In this document: positions 22,303 to 34,745 of the stretch, piece after piece
Layout of the letters: the number at the start of each line of letters is the position of its first letter
Numbering within the stretch: position 1 is the first letter of the stretch
Assembly: GCA_947247005.1 (NCBI GenBank)
Contig: OX365944.1
Location: 8,134,501 to 8,198,500 of the forward strand
Source: Spisula solida
Lineage: Eukaryota > Mollusca > Bivalvia > Venerida > Mactridae
DNA length: 64,000 nucleotides
Direction: 5' to 3'
Position numbers and translations under genes: made by a program
Notes under the pieces: model-generated
What the model was told of the DNA's origin: nothing
Seen by the model: the letters and a program-made list of their open reading frames with translations, nothing else
Database searches by the model: none

Positions 22303-24384
22303 CTTGTCTACAGTAAGAGGATCTATGTATTCAAATGCTTTTATAAATCCTTTTATTTCAAGCAGTTGCTGAATATTGCACAAGTGTACTAGAATACGTC
22401 TAATCGTACCTTTCCTAGTCACCAACTGCAATGCATAATTATCATACTGTATGTTTTATGATTGTCATCATTTTAGACATATGACACATTGAAAATACAC
22501 TTAAACCGGTCAAAGTATCATACTTTTATGTGTTTTAAAAATAACAGTCGTCATGACGCCATGTTTTCATGCTGGCGATTGGTGTTTAGTACCCGTAAAA
22601 CGTACCTTCCTAATCAGAAAAAATATCAGTTTTCCAATTTCAAAGAAAGAAATTCCCTATACTATCTGCATGATGCCGGGTTGGATCTAATCCAGGTGAT
22701 TCATGATAAAAGTTGAAAGTTGCTAATTTTATATGACAGATTACACAACACAAATCATAGTACATGACATGTAATTAAAAATCCGACAAATCCGCAACTT
22801 TTCCCAATTGGTCTAGCTCCTGTACCTTTCTAAATCAAGCAAAAGCTGCATGGATAGTTCAGTTAAACCTATCACTGTACACTGTATTGTAATTTGTAAT
22901 AGCACAGTGAAATACAGTGCGGCGGATTGTATTTTCTATCAGACATGTTGTTTTTTTCTCAATCCGTATTATGCTTGTAGAACGTACGTGTTTTATGTTG
23001 AAAATAGGCTAACGTCAAATGGCATCACAGAATGGAACAATTACCTTATTTCAAATGGACGTTGTGTTATATGCCCAATATATGCCGATGTAGTTGTGTT
23101 GATAGGTTTGGTCGTATTATCTTTCGTTTATTGCGTTATACTTCATCTCACTCTTACATAGACAACTTGAGGTAATACGGCATATAACGTATCAACACAC
23201 TGCAGTGATATTCCTTATTTATTAAATACATGTATTACCCTGATAAGCTGTTTATAATATAACAAAACCAGTTTACTTCCTCGTTTTTGATATTAGACAC
23301 ATTAAATTTCTGTAAGGGCATATTTCTTTATCTACACTATTTATAGTATGTTGCAGCACATTACAGTGATAACAGTCGTGTTAATGATATGTCTATCATT
23401 ATAATCATCCAGAGGACCTGTTCATAAATTGTCTTGTTTATTTGTAGAATAGATACGAACAACCCAGTCAACATCAAGGGACACCAACAGCACTACACTT
23501 GAGCATTGTACGGGTAATTTGCATTACTAACATTGAATAACAATCTTGTAAAACAGTCTGTTGCAGAAAAATACTACAATTGTAGCAGTAAACGCTTCAT
23601 CAATAATACATGATATGATAATAACTTTAAAAAGAAAATAACCTTGTGTGCCAAGGTACTTGGTATTTTTGGTACTAACTGTTACAGTTCATTCACAATA
23701 CATATCATTGGATACTCAACAATACGAAGCTTCATTCCTACAAATATACCAATCAGTGGTACATATCAGGTGAAAGGGTTCCTCATCTCATATAATGTGT
23801 ATACATATGCTAATCATGTATTGCTAGACAAATAACATTCTCGTTATATATTAATTTATTATCATAATCAATAGACCGTTGCATCGCAATACGTACTGGT
23901 TAGAAAAGTTAAAACAACACAAGTGATGGAGCTCCTTATAAATGTATTTATTAATTTGACCATTTTGTGTTCGTGACTTCTTTCAAGAATGTTCAAGAAT
24001 GTTTTTTCCCTACGGCAAAGAATAGGTTTATACTGTGGAATTTACTCGATTTCAATCTTACAACTGGACATAATTATTCATTTTAGATATTGAGATGAGT
24101 GTTTGCAACAAACTACTGATTCTACAGGATAAAGACAGCCAGTCCTTGTTGAGAGTCAATCGAAAATGTATGTTTTTGGTCAGGAACTTCACATTATCTC
24201 CAGAAAAGACTATATAAAAGAATCATTTCTAGTAATTCTGATACAAAAGTTAGTACATGTAATATAACATGTTACAAAAATACAAAAAGATCATCGGACG
24301 TATTTGACTTCAAACATGAAGGCATACTAGTAGTTTGTATACAATATGCAATTCTGGTAGGATCGCTAACATAACTGATCTTCA
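22303..24384. other. intergenic, no supported gene
   Basis: AT-rich. A 103-codon frame at 22850-23161 ends with a hydrophobic stretch (DVVVLIGLVVLSFVYCVIL) but has no start or splice evidence and no recognised family. Nothing else can be supported. Confidence 0.4.
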
Positions 24385-24690
24385 AGCAGCTGATGCATTA
24401 TACTAACAAACATGTTGGGTCAGCTTGGCCAGTTTCTTAAGGAGTTTGAACAGATGCTAGTCCGGATACTTAACAGGTACAACCAAACTATTATGTTCGG
24501 TATACGTACATTACTAGTAGTTTGGTTGTACCTGTTAAGTATGTGGACTTTCCGTTTGTTTGGATACTGTACGTATACCGAATATGATAGTTTGGTTGTA
24601 CCTGTTAAGTATGTGGACTAGCATCTATTCAAATGCCTTAAGAATCTGTTGACTAAACATGTTTGGTAGTATAATGCATCAGCTGCTGGA
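24385..24690. repeat. palindrome of about 305 bp with duplicated arm segment
   Basis: The outer arms cagctgatgcattatacta and tagtataatgcatcagctg close inwards through caaacatgtt / aacatgtttg and gatgctagtcc / ggactagcatc to ggtatacgtac / gtacgtatacc. The segment tttggttgtacctgttaagt appears twice on the right side (about 24521 and 24592) and once inverted on the left (about 24470). The loop therefore offers a choice of pairing partners. It is likely a foldback transposon. A 69-codon frame inside is a by-product. Confidence 0.82.
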
Positions 24691-24867
24691 AGAGCGTTGT
24701 TTCGTGACGTATTTACTAAGTTGCACCAACTTCCACATGTACTTGGTTCTTACACACTGTCCAATAATCCCTAATGTATATGCAGTCCGTCCTTGGGGGA
24801 GGGGGTGATCTTTGCCACTTGATTATTTATGTGTGCTAGTCTGAACAAACTTGAATGATTGTCTGTA

Positions 24868-24925
24868 CCTGTAGTGGGATTCGAACATACACAGAAAGTC
24901 GTCACCGATTGAACCATTATATTAT
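24868..24925 (-). other. tRNA-like SINE head remnant
   Basis: On the minus strand an A-box-like tggttcaatcgg is followed at normal spacing by a B-box-like tgttcgaatccc. No acceptor stem is evident and no body is clear. It is probably a SINE fragment. Confidence 0.45.
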
Positions 24926-25703
24926 AGATTTCTAACTATTTTGATATGAAATTCAAAACATCTTGAAATGACCTTGACATTGACATTTGACCTTTATCAT
25001 TGCTGTACATGTAGTACCTAATTACAATTAACATAGTCTATCGACAATGTATTGATATTTGGCCAATCAGTATAGCCTAAATTTAATTAATGTGCTTGGT
25101 ATTGAACATATTGTGTTAGGGATTCTTGTGAAATTTTACATGTGTTTTGTGTAAAAAATCTTCATTTTCTTAACCATTATCATATTAAAACAAGTCTTGT
25201 TCATTTAAATCTATTTGATATTTCATTATTAAGGCAAATAAATGACAATTAAATAATAATTAACAAAAATAACGTTGTTTCTTTTTTTATTTTCCAGATA
25301 TTAGTATATTCCTAAAAGTGGGTGGGGTAATTTCCCCCAAAAAGGAAAATATATTCGTTGTTTCTTACCTTAAAGATAAAAAAAATGTCAAAAATGCATT
25401 TAAACATGTCTGCAGGTACATGGTGTATACATTTAAGCTTGAAAATAACACGAATTATAAAAGGAAAGTACCACACCATCCGAACATGTAACGGTCAGTG
25501 ATTTTTTAAAATTATTTTATATGACCTTAATGAAAGGTCATTTTCTCAGTAATGCCTGACCCAAGTGAATGCAACCTTTTCCCTTAGTTACTACACATAT
25601 GGTAGTTTACAAAAATAAGAGAGATGTTTCTATTGCAATTAGTCCGATACATGATGCTACGCAAGATTTCGTTTACCAGCCTAACAACTTATATTAATCA
25701 CAT

Positions 25704-25723
25704 ACCCCCCCCCCCCCCCCCCA
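25704..25723. repeat. poly-C tract
   Basis: A run of about 18 C residues (G on the minus strand) following cata, within otherwise AT-rich DNA. It could fold as G-quadruplex or i-motif DNA. Confidence 0.9.
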
Positions 25724-25929
25724 TTAAACGCTTTCAATCGATACATAGACCGCAACACTACGTACACTACTTCACTACTTTCTTCTTCCGCATACAGGAC
25801 AGGAATCCACTAGATGGATTGTACTACGTCCCGGGTGAGGTGTTGAGCAAGACAGCCACTGCTTGAGAGTTGTTCTATATACATTTAAACTATATAATAT
25901 ACCCTGTGGCTTTCTACTCCTGCGACGGA

Positions 25930-26210
25930 GGCTGGACTGCTATGGTGTTGTGAAGCACAGTCTTGAAGACCTATAGAGTTGTAATGTATGTGATGGTCGT
26001 TGAGAGCTTATTCCAGTCATGTATGGTTCTTGGAAAGAAGGAATTCTTGTATATCGAGGCTTTGGCAGGTGATACGTATAGCCTATGGGCTCCTCTGGTC
26101 CTGCCGTCACTGGATCTCATGATGCTGGACGCCGTTGGGATATCCACCAGGGAGTGCCTGATCTTGAATAGCATGGATAGCATTTACTCTGAAAGGTGCA
26201 CTTAGTGACT
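25930..26210 (-). pseudogene. 3' end relic of a CR1/L2-like LINE
   Basis: The minus-strand frame 26183-25971 ends SIYKNSFFPRTIHDWNKL followed by STTI. This is the well-known C-terminal signature of these LINE polymerases (…FFPRTI.EWN.LP). The reverse transcriptase core is missing, so only the tail of a 5'-truncated copy remains. Confidence 0.72.
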
Positions 26211-27434
26211 TACTGTAACAATCAAGGTATCGTATGAAAGAAAACTGCCAATGGAAGCCAACGAATGTATGCTGCTTTATATCATAAAAAGTTGCAATAG
26301 ATCGTAAATATGATTTTAAGAAATCGTTGAAAAATTTACTAGATGTGTTTTGTGTATGATCTTTGGTTTTGTACAGTAAAATTGCGCAATACCCGTTTTA
26401 CGATTTCTCAATAGTGTTTATAGAATGGCCCTCATAGACAAATTTTAATACCCGAACTACAGTATCTCGAATATCATAAAGCAGTATGTATTATGAAGGT
26501 TGTGTGTACTATGTATAGTTTTAAAAGTATTTTAAACTGAGGTTCATTGATAAAATAAAATACGTAAAATACAATTGAACATAACTACATGCATATATTT
26601 AACCCTTTTCCCTATGGTTCCTCCGTTAGGACCTATCAATACGTAATACTATACCACTGTACACATAGATCACCAAGTAGTGCCAGATGTATGGAGATAT
26701 TGATCAGTTGATCAAGAGTACATGCATATGTAGTAAATTGTGTATTTCCCTTAGAAGACCGTTCTAAATACCTGATGTTTTATGATTGTCAGTTATGAAG
26801 TATATGCTATTATAACAACGCACTTGCATACTGTAAATATTTTGTCTTATTCCATGGCTATGAGCGGATCAAGGGGTTGACAGTGGCTCCGGGCATCCTC
26901 TCTGAATTTCTTATCAGGACAAGCTTCCAAGAAAAAATAGCTGGTTGGTCCCCGCGGGGCCTCTGAGAAAAAGAGGAACAGTTGGTCGGACCTCTTCCAG
27001 AGCAAACATAGCTTGTTGGGCTCCCTGAAGACAAATTCTGGATGACGAGTTTTAACCATAAAGAGTATAGTTACACGTAGTTGCACATGATTAAATGATT
27101 GTCATATTGGTAAGGAAATAATATTTCATTCTGATGCCACCTGATCTTCAAGAAATGTGTCATTATATTATGGAAACTTTTCCACGTACACGTAAAAATG
27201 GAGGTACGTTAACTTTAAAATATTTTAAGACTATTATTTTACATAATTATTTATATAAGCTTATTTGGCCCATCTGTATCTTGGTAGTTTCCCTCTTTAA
27301 TCTCAGAGGCACTTCGTCTTCAACGAATACTTTTCTTGTAATCCTCACGAATATATTCTTACGATATCAATTAATTCTCTCTACTATCGTTTGTCAAACC
27401 CAACTCCACGAATATCACAGCACTATTTCACTCA
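26211..27434. other. intergenic with one GC-richer island
   Basis: Mostly AT-rich and featureless. The block 26870-27050 is notably GC-richer and is open on the minus strand for 79 codons after a possible acceptor (gaatttgtcttcag). The protein is unrecognised and it could be a repeat. Confidence 0.35.
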
Positions 27435-27728
27435 TGCACCTATCAATGTTTTCCCCAAGAGGGGGGGGGGCGGGCTGACCCAGGGGAATTTGACATTTTT
27501 ACTTTTTCAAAGCCTAAATTCCCACCCTAGAGCAAGGGCAATTTGTCAAAATCCCCTCACTGGGAGATGCTTTACATACCCCCGGGATCAAAATTTCGGC
27601 CAAAGTCAAAATTTTCCGGGACTCGGCACCATTCTGTCTGTCAAATTCCCACCTATCGGGAACAGCCTTCTGTCAAAAGCCCCGTGTATGCCCGCCGCTC
27701 TCCCCTTGAGGAAACATTGATAGGTGCA
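27435..27728. mobile_element. 294-bp MITE, TGCACCTATCAATG ends
   Basis: tgcacctatcaatgttttcc at 27435 is inverted at the right end (ggaaacattgataggtgca, to 27728). TCA lies on both flanks (27432-27434 and 27729-27731), a possible 3-bp target duplication. The interior contains a G10 run and GC-rich words. Overlapping open frames inside are not genes. Confidence 0.75.
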
Positions 27729-27731
27729 TCA

Positions 27732-28564
27732 CTAATAAGTCGTGCTCTAGTCCATATTCATCCTCGTCTTTCCGTCGTATTTTAGACCATTCCGTTGTAA
27801 TGTCATTTTCACAACGTGCTGATTACACGTTTTACCGCCCACCATCAGAAAACACGTTTTCAACGCAACTTCTCATTTTCAATTATCTTTTGACAGATTG
27901 TTCATTTGACTGTTTGGTTATGATCACCGCTTTTCAATGAATATTTGTTGACGTTATTTTCAACATCGATCACCATAAGTTGGTAAACATGTCATTATTT
28001 ACTATATTTGGCTGGTATTCGGATATGTCATTATTCGGATATTATACCAAGCTGTCTCATAGTTTCGTGTCTTCTCCTGAAATCCGTGCTTGGTTTAATT
28101 CAGCTCTAATATATGCGCTACGTTGTAATTTTACAAAAATAACCCCAAATAATAATCACACAAAGGCCTAAAAAAAGACGTTTGTTTCCGGTGACCGACC
28201 TAGCATAATATTTTAGCCACCAACTCTAAAGTTTTTATGTACGAAAATCGATAACGCGTTACATAGCGTATATGGACACATACGTTTTTTATTAAAATTA
28301 CTGATCTACGAGTTTTCGGGACACGCCATTTTTTAATTATCTCATATCTGCCTTGTGAACGAATCGGCGTTCACGAGTCACCATCAGGAACTTTTAATTG
28401 ACGCATCTTGGTAATCTTTAGGAAAGACAGATAATTGTGTTATTACAAATCAATGTAAACATGTACCCTTTAAATAGTTGATATATCAATTCAATTATCC
28501 AATTTATTTGATTGCCCTCCGATGATTTTTATAGTTGGATATATATATTTAAATAGTTTGTATA
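27732..28564. other. intergenic before the LINE, no gene seen
   Basis: AT-rich sequence without supported features. The exact 5' end of the LINE is not clear; in-frame sequence upstream of its first ATG is open back to a TAA at 28550. Confidence 0.4.
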
Positions 28565-28594
28565 ATATTTATACACTGCCTTCTAGCCACGCAG

Positions 28595-28999
28595 ATGTCT
28601 GATATTGAGGTAAATCCTGGACCATCATATCCATGTGGAACATGCAACCAGGAGGTAACATGGAACGACAAAGGTGACACTTGTGATGCCTGGTACCATA
28701 TTGACTGCCAGGGAATAGGTGAAAATACCTATGAGCGTCTATCCAATTCCAGTTTCTCCTGGTACTGTACGTGTTGTGGTAATCCAAACTATTCCTCCTC
28801 ACTCTCAGAGTCTCTGAACTCCCTAATAAATTCCTCAACCTTCACCCCCCTTGAGAATCTGTCAGACACAAATGAAATAAATATCCCCTATGCAAGCACC
28901 CCAAGTAAAACCCCAAGTAACTCATCCTTCCAATCTAGCTCCCCTAACACCCAAAAACACCCAAAAAAGAAAAACATGCACAAAATTACCAGCAAATGA
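28595..28999 (+). pseudogene. LINE N-terminal part: 2A-like motif plus degenerate PHD finger
   Basis: The frame opens MSDIEVNPGPSYPCGTC. DIEVNPGP fits the 2A ribosome-skipping consensus D-(V/I)-E-x-N-P-G-P, which is known in some endonuclease-bearing LINEs. The frame is also open upstream of this ATG (IFIHCLLATQ before M), so the original start was probably further 5' or the ATG lies inside the 2A motif. A PHD-like pattern follows: C14-x2-C17, C30-x4-H35-x2-C38, W56-x-C58-x2-C61. The third zinc ligand is missing because about three residues are deleted before D28. After a Ser/Thr/Pro-rich stretch the frame ends at 28997-28999. The true continuation into the endonuclease is in another frame. 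Confidence 0.85.
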
Positions 29000-29236
29000 A
29001 AGAATCACAGTCTTAAACATAAATTGCAGATCCATCAAAAACAAAATCCCTGAAATGCACCAGGTCATCAATCAAACTAAACCTGACATCATATGCTGCA
29101 CAGAAACATGGTTAAAGCCCAACATTAACACGACTGAAGTATTAACACGACTGAAGTATTTCCCTCTAACCTACACTACCAAGTGTACAGGGATGACAGA
29201 ACAACCAGACAGGGAGGAGGCGTCCTCATTGCTGTA
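28960..29236 (+). pseudogene. LINE endonuclease, N-terminal piece
   Basis: This frame reads ITVLNINCRSIKNKIPEMHQ and CCTETWLKP, the first two motifs (N..S...K, ETW) of the exonuclease-endonuclease-phosphatase fold. It joins the upstream PHD part by a frame change in the A-rich stretch near 28970. It loses the correct frame again near 29170, where the reading moves to the frame starting at 29183. Confidence 0.85.
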
Positions 29237-30325
29237 AATGACAAATTTCTCAGCCAAAAACAGGCTCATCTTAAGACTGACTTCAACATCATCTGGACTA
29301 AATTATCAATAACAGGTCACAAAGAGATATACATCTCATCCTTTTACAAACCACAAGAAAATGACACACACTCACTACAAGAACTATGGACCTCAGTCTC
29401 CAAAATCCCTAAAAACAGTAATGTTTGGATTTTTGGAGACTTCAACCTTCCCGACATCGACTGGACAAACGAGTCACCTACCCAAACCTGCAAATATAAT
29501 GACATGTACGAACAATTCACTGAAAACCTTCTCAACTTTAATTTAGAACAAATGGTCAAAATCCCCACCAGAAACAAAAACACTCTTGACCTTTTCCTGA
29601 CAAATAACCCTGCACTTGTTCACAATGTCCAATCCCTTCCGAGCCTAGGATCCTCAGACCATGACATCATATTCCATGAATTTAACATAAAAAGGGGGCG
29701 TCCTATCCAGACAAACAAGCGGGTTAGATCCATGAACAAGGCAGATTGGGTAAGTTTCAAAAGTGATATGCAGGTATTTGCTGATAAGCACTCAAACTCA
29801 GATCAAACTGACACAAATACCTCATGGAACAGTCTGAAGGCAGAAATAGACAGGTTGTCAACCCTACACATCCCCACCAGGTCATGTAAGTCACGCGCAG
29901 ATCTCCCTTGGATCTCTCATGACATTGTCAAAATCATTAGGAAAAGGGATAAACTTTATGCTAAAATAAAGAGATCACACAAGAAAAACCCTAAACAACT
30001 AGAGAAGTTTAAATCCCTTAGAGCACAAGCACAAAAACAAATCAGACAAGCATACTGGCAACACCTTGAATCGGTTATATTCACTGACAACTCTGGAGGT
30101 CAGAAGAAAAAATTCTACTCCTTTGTTAAACACAACAAAACAGAAAACAGTGGTATAGCCCCCCTTAGCAATAATGGGATCACTCACACTGACCCAGTCG
30201 AGAAGGCAAACATACTCAACACAAAGTTCGAATCTGTCTTCTCACGCCCACAGCCACTCAGTCTCACAAACAGTTATCTAAAAGTGCAGCCTCCACCCCA
30301 ACACATCCACCAATGCCTCCCATAA
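29183..30325 (+). pseudogene. LINE endonuclease C-terminal half and linker
   Basis: The 380-codon frame contains GGGVLIAV, then the catalytic GDFNLPDIDW (near 29436) and SSDHDIIF (near 29650), which are the D.N and SDH motifs of LINE endonucleases. A basic linker (KIIRKRDKLYAKIKRS) leads toward the polymerase. The frame is lost near 30300. This is the least damaged part of the element. Confidence 0.92.
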
Positions 30326-30350
30326 CAATAACCACTGAGACTCAGAGTGT

Positions 30351-31202
30351 GTAGATAAATTACTCGTAAATCTAAACGCAAACAAGGCAACTGGTCCAGA
30401 CGAAATATCCCCAAGGTTACTAAAGGAACTGCACACCGAAATTGCACCGATACTCACACACATCTTTCAACAGTCACTAGATACCGGTATTGTACCAGAT
30501 GATTGGAGACATGCGGTCATTGCACCCGTCTTCAAAAAATGTCAAAAATCAAAACCGAGCAATTACAGGCCAATATCACTAACATGCATAGCTTCTAAAT
30601 TACTAGAACATATATTGGTCACAAACATAATGCAACACTTTGATAACAACAGCATCCTCAGTCCACAACAACATGGTTTCAGGTCAAAACACAGTTGCGA
30701 AACCCAACTATTAGGATTCTCTCAAGAAATAGCAGATATGCTAGAACAAGGTCAACAGACTGATGTCATTATCATGGACTTTAGCAAAGCCTTTGACAAA
30801 GTCGACCATCGCAAACTTGTCCACAAACTTAAGGATATGAGTATCGACTGCAAAGTCACCCAATGGATCAAGTCATTCCTCAGCAACAGGTCACAACAAG
30901 TCCTTGTTGAGGGTAAAACCTCGGATAGGTTACCAGTTCTCTCGGGAGTCCCACAAGGATCAGTACTCGGCCCCTGTCTATTTCTTGCATACATTAACGA
31001 TCTGCCGGATAGTATCAGGAGTAGAGCCCGCTTGTTTGCTGACGATACCATAGTATATTTAGCCATTAAATCAATATCTTCAGCAGAAAACCTTCAAAAA
31101 GATCTCAACTGTTTAGAAAATTGGGAAAGGGAATGGTCCATGGAATTTAACCCTGACAAATGTGAAGTTTTAAGAATCCACCATAAACGTAACCCTACAT
31201 GA
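30351..31202 (+). pseudogene. LINE reverse transcriptase core
   Basis: Entered in frame from about 30351 (VDKLLVNLNANKATGPDEIS). It carries NYRPISLT, the QHGFR block, DFSKAFDKVDH (motif A), SGVPQGSVLGP (motif B) and LFADDTIVYL (motif C, with FADD at 31035-31046). The sequence and order fit the CR1/L2/Jockey group. A frame change near 31190 ends it with NPT-stop. Confidence 0.93.
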
Positions 31203-31783
31203 CACAGAACTTAAAGCGACAGAACACTCAAAATACCTTGGTGTGACCCTAAACAATAACCTGACATGGACAAATCATATACGAAACATAACAGCAAAGG
31301 CCAGTAATACACTCCGCTTCATTAAAAGGAACATCAAAACTAACTCCACACAAATTAAAGAACTGGCCTACAAGACTTACATACAGCCCCAAATTGAGTA
31401 CTGCTCAACAGTTTGGAACCCCTGGCAGAAATACCTCATACACAAAATTGAAATGATACAACGATCCGCAGCACGATACATACTTAATGATTACCACCAA
31501 ACAAGCAGTGCCACAAACATGATAAATACACTTAACTGGAAAACACTAGAACAGAGAAGAAATCACTCAACACTTGTCATGTTCTACAAAATTAAAAACA
31601 AACTTGTATCAGTAGATCACAATCACCTCACACAGACCAGAAACCTAAATTACCTAATCCCACATTCAAGAACAGCCTACCACATGAACACCTTATCGCC
31701 TCTGGAATAGCCTGTCACAACATGTTCAGTCTAGCCCCACATTACAGACATTTGTCAGTAGGCTAGACGAGCATCACCAATAA
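31190..31783 (+). pseudogene. LINE polymerase thumb and C-terminal tail
   Basis: Two frames complete the protein. The first contains HSKYLGVTLNNNLTW and YIQPQIEYCSTVWNPW. The second begins near 31694 with YRLWNSLSQHV, continues TLQTFVSRLDEHHQ, and stops at 31781-31783. Both are standard tail signatures of CR1/L2-like LINEs. Confidence 0.88.
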
Positions 31784-31948
31784 CCCAATATCTCTTGTTT
31801 TTAATTGTACATACTGCTCTTTTTACCTTTTAATCTATACTGATAACTCTGCACATAATATTTAAATCTAATTTCATCGTCTCCGACAGCGCCTGCCAGT
31901 AATAATCAGTATTGATTGTAGGCAGTATGAAGTTGAAGTTAAAGTTTG

Positions 31949-34745
31949 ATCATAATTGTGATATTTGTTGTACGTTGGGTATTCTTTATTCTAACCAAAG
32001 ACCTAAATATACAAAGACTGGAAAAATCTACCAAATCTCACAATATCTCGCGGTAGTCTTCTGAAATCTCGCGAAATCTCGTTTGTTTTTATTACCTTAT
32101 ATCTCCTGTTTTAATATACATAGGAAAACAAGAATAAGTTTATGCAATAGATTTATAATTCTGCTTTACAATGATACCTTATTTATTGAAATCGGTCAAG
32201 GAATAAAACAAAAGACCACAAAGAGCCAGACCTACTCATTTTTAAATTAATGGAAATTCCAATTCTATCAGAAAATATCCAATTTGCCTCATTCAAACAA
32301 TATTTTTCTGAATTCTATAAGAAATAGAAAAAAAATAACTTACATCATGCAGTAGAAGAAACTTAGCTCTTCAAAATGAGATATTGGTCATTAAAAAAGA
32401 AAGACAAACAAAAGTGTTCATGCAAAATATCAGAATCTGCTGCATGCTATTTTGCATTTTCTCTCCGTTTTCAATTAAGTGTCCAATCTGTGTATATTTA
32501 GGTCTTTGTTCTAACATATGCATATTAATTTTAAAAACAGAAATGATAACTCAAAACGAATGTATCTGCAAATATTGAGTTTTCAAAGAATGTATACTTT
32601 GTAATTCATATTCCGTGCAATTTATTCCCAGATAAAAATATCACAGCAATCCAACAAACTTATGCCAAAATGTAAGTCGTTAGTTTCTTCAAATGCGTGT
32701 GAGGCGTCAATCTCTACGCTAAGGACTTTTGATGATGGCAATATTTGATCGTGCAGCATGCGAATGTTGTCCTGTAAATTGTGTTCGATATACGTGTTAA
32801 ATTTGATAAATTGTTACCGATCGGATGGTGATGCAGCAGACTTTTTTTCTGTATTTCAAGACAATGATTTGGTCACTCCGAACATTAAAACCGCGTAATT
32901 GATGAAGCAATAAACGGCTCTGGTATTATTCGAGTTTGTAACATATATAATAACATACAAACATTAGCATACGCCTAGACGATAGAAACTACCGGAAACA
33001 GTGCAAGGTGGTTTTTAGCATGTAAACGAACGATGAAAAATGGCAAGTTCATTGATTGCCGGTAGATTGAACAAATGCCGCCACATTGGTATTAAATTTC
33101 ACACTATTAACACCCAACAAATAATAACATAAAAGCATGGTGCAGGAACATACAAATTCTTTGATTCTGATGTTTAATGTAAGTGTTGTCTAAAAAAAAA
33201 ATACGACCTACCAACCCATGTATTTTGGGCATGTAAAACCAGAAACAAACCTCTTTTTTTAGGCCAAATGGTCTGTATCAATTGGGGCAGTCATTTTGGA
33301 CAACTCATTATAGTTGTCACCTTGTCGTCGAGGAACAATGCCAGTAGTACTTATTCCAATTGGGATTTTTCAATTGGTGTGAATTGCATACCGTTTTGGT
33401 TAAGCATTTTATTTATCACCACAGTTTATTACACTCAAACTGAAAACAAATTATGATAAGAAATACTAAAATTTATTTAGTTTATACACAAATACAAAAT
33501 TTTACTCTATGGGGCACCAATACAGACAATCTTTCACGGATTTCATGGTTACCAGTCAACAGGATTCAGAGCACCGACCAGTTAACAATTTTTCTTCCAA
33601 AATTGGTGCAGATAATATTTGAACTTGTATGCCTGAGTGCGCATGCACCGATGAAACTGTTAAGACGGATATATGAGACAACAGGATAATCAACTTTATC
33701 AAGCTCAAGTTTAAAAGCAATAAACGATGCAAAACAGCATTTTTCCTGTTCCTGATTCCTATCATGCAATTAGATAACACACAATATAATATAAATTCTT
33801 GCTCCTAACACATATTGATGTTTATACTGGCAAAAGAGATATTACAGGACAGAAATCGCATAAAAAGCTTTACTGAAGTTTAAAATCGATTTTAGTCTTG
33901 ATAATTTTTGTGTTTACACATACCTGTGTTCAAGCTCTTTGCTAAAAATAGATTGCCCAAACTATCAGGTAAAGTAAACAGTCAAACAGGGCTTGACACT
34001 TATTTTACATAGAGGTCCATAAGGACCAGCAGCTTAGGAAACATGCTGGCCCGACAGAATTCCAGGTGGTCCTACTAACTATTGAGCACTGATCAAACTA
34101 TAGGTAAATTTCCAACTTGGGTAGCTAAACGGGGGTATTAACTGTATAAACTCTATGGTTAAAGTACATAAACATGCATAACCTAAAAATACACCTATAG
34201 TCCAAAGTCATCTATAATAGTGTTTACCAAACAATGGTTTGGTCTGCAAAGCTTGTTTGGTAACACTCTTTTTGAAGTTGAAAATATTGCTAAGTCAAAA
34301 TGTAACATGAATATTTATACAATTGGGAAAAATGGATGACACAGTTGACACTGTAGGAAAACCCCTGCAGTTTACCGACCAGTTCATCTCTAGTTGGGTG
34401 GAAAACACAGAAAAAGTGTTTCTGAAATTTCCATTGCCTGTATGATTACCTTAATTCTCAAATAAGATTTATTCAGGTGGTAAAGTTTTACCGCACAACT
34501 GGTCCTGTGAACTTCGGATTTTTACAGGACCAGACTAATTGTACAGGACCAACTTACAGTAAATGACTGATTCTTGAAGCAAATAATAAAAAAATAAAAA
34601 AAATCAATCCAGCCTTGTCCATTTGTTGATGTATTTTTCTTGGTCAAAACACTCAAACACTCCAGAGGTCAAACACTCCAGAGGTCACTGTTTTACTCAA
34701 TCTTAATGAAACCTGACATTGGTTTGTGTCTCTGTAAAATATAAT
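31949..34745. other. intergenic upstream of ZCCHC7
   Basis: No supported exon. The coding exon at 35267 begins with a splice acceptor, so a non-coding first exon of ZCCHC7 and its promoter should lie in or near this stretch, but I cannot place them. A segment at 33990-34095 is a dispersed repeat listed separately. Confidence 0.4.
33990..34095 (+). repeat. dispersed repeat, inverted copy at 37262-37385
   Basis: gggcttgacacttattttac, aaacatgctggcc and gaattccaggtggtcctact appear here. They appear in reverse order and strand in ZCCHC7 intron 2 at about 37270-37380. It is non-coding. Confidence 0.7.

Larger units (their letters stand above)
28565..31948 (+). mobile_element. CR1/L2-like LINE, nearly complete but frame-broken
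   Basis: In order it contains a 2A-like motif, a PHD-like zinc finger, an apurinic-type endonuclease, a reverse transcriptase with FADD box, and the C-terminal tail ending at the stop 31781-31783. A 3' UTR of about 165 bp follows and ends in tatgaagttgaagttaaagt, a short TGAAGT-like repeat typical of CR1/L2 3' ends. The coding sequence is broken by at least six frame changes (near 28970, 29170, 30300, 30350, 31190 and 31690). A 15-bp duplication (acgactgaagtatta type) occurs at about 29130-29158. This copy cannot move by itself. No RNase H domain is seen. Confidence 0.93.

Noticed and set aside
22850..23161. 103-codon frame with a hydrophobic C-terminal segment
   Set aside because: No recognised family, no start-context or splice evidence; AT-rich DNA often gives hydrophobic frames.
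26847..27086. 79-codon minus-strand frame in a GC-richer block
   Set aside because: The peptide is not recognised and two frames look equally plausible; it is probably a repeat.
27391..27785. Plus-strand frames of 109 and 80 codons
   Set aside because: They overlap each other in different frames and lie in or across the MITE at 27435-27728.
28565..31948. Active autonomous retrotransposon
   Set aside because: At least six frame breaks in the coding region make this copy non-functional.
33040..33132. 30-codon frame starting MASSLIAGRLNKCRHIG after a good Kozak-like context
   Set aside because: It looks like a targeting-peptide first exon, but no second exon was found and it is very short.
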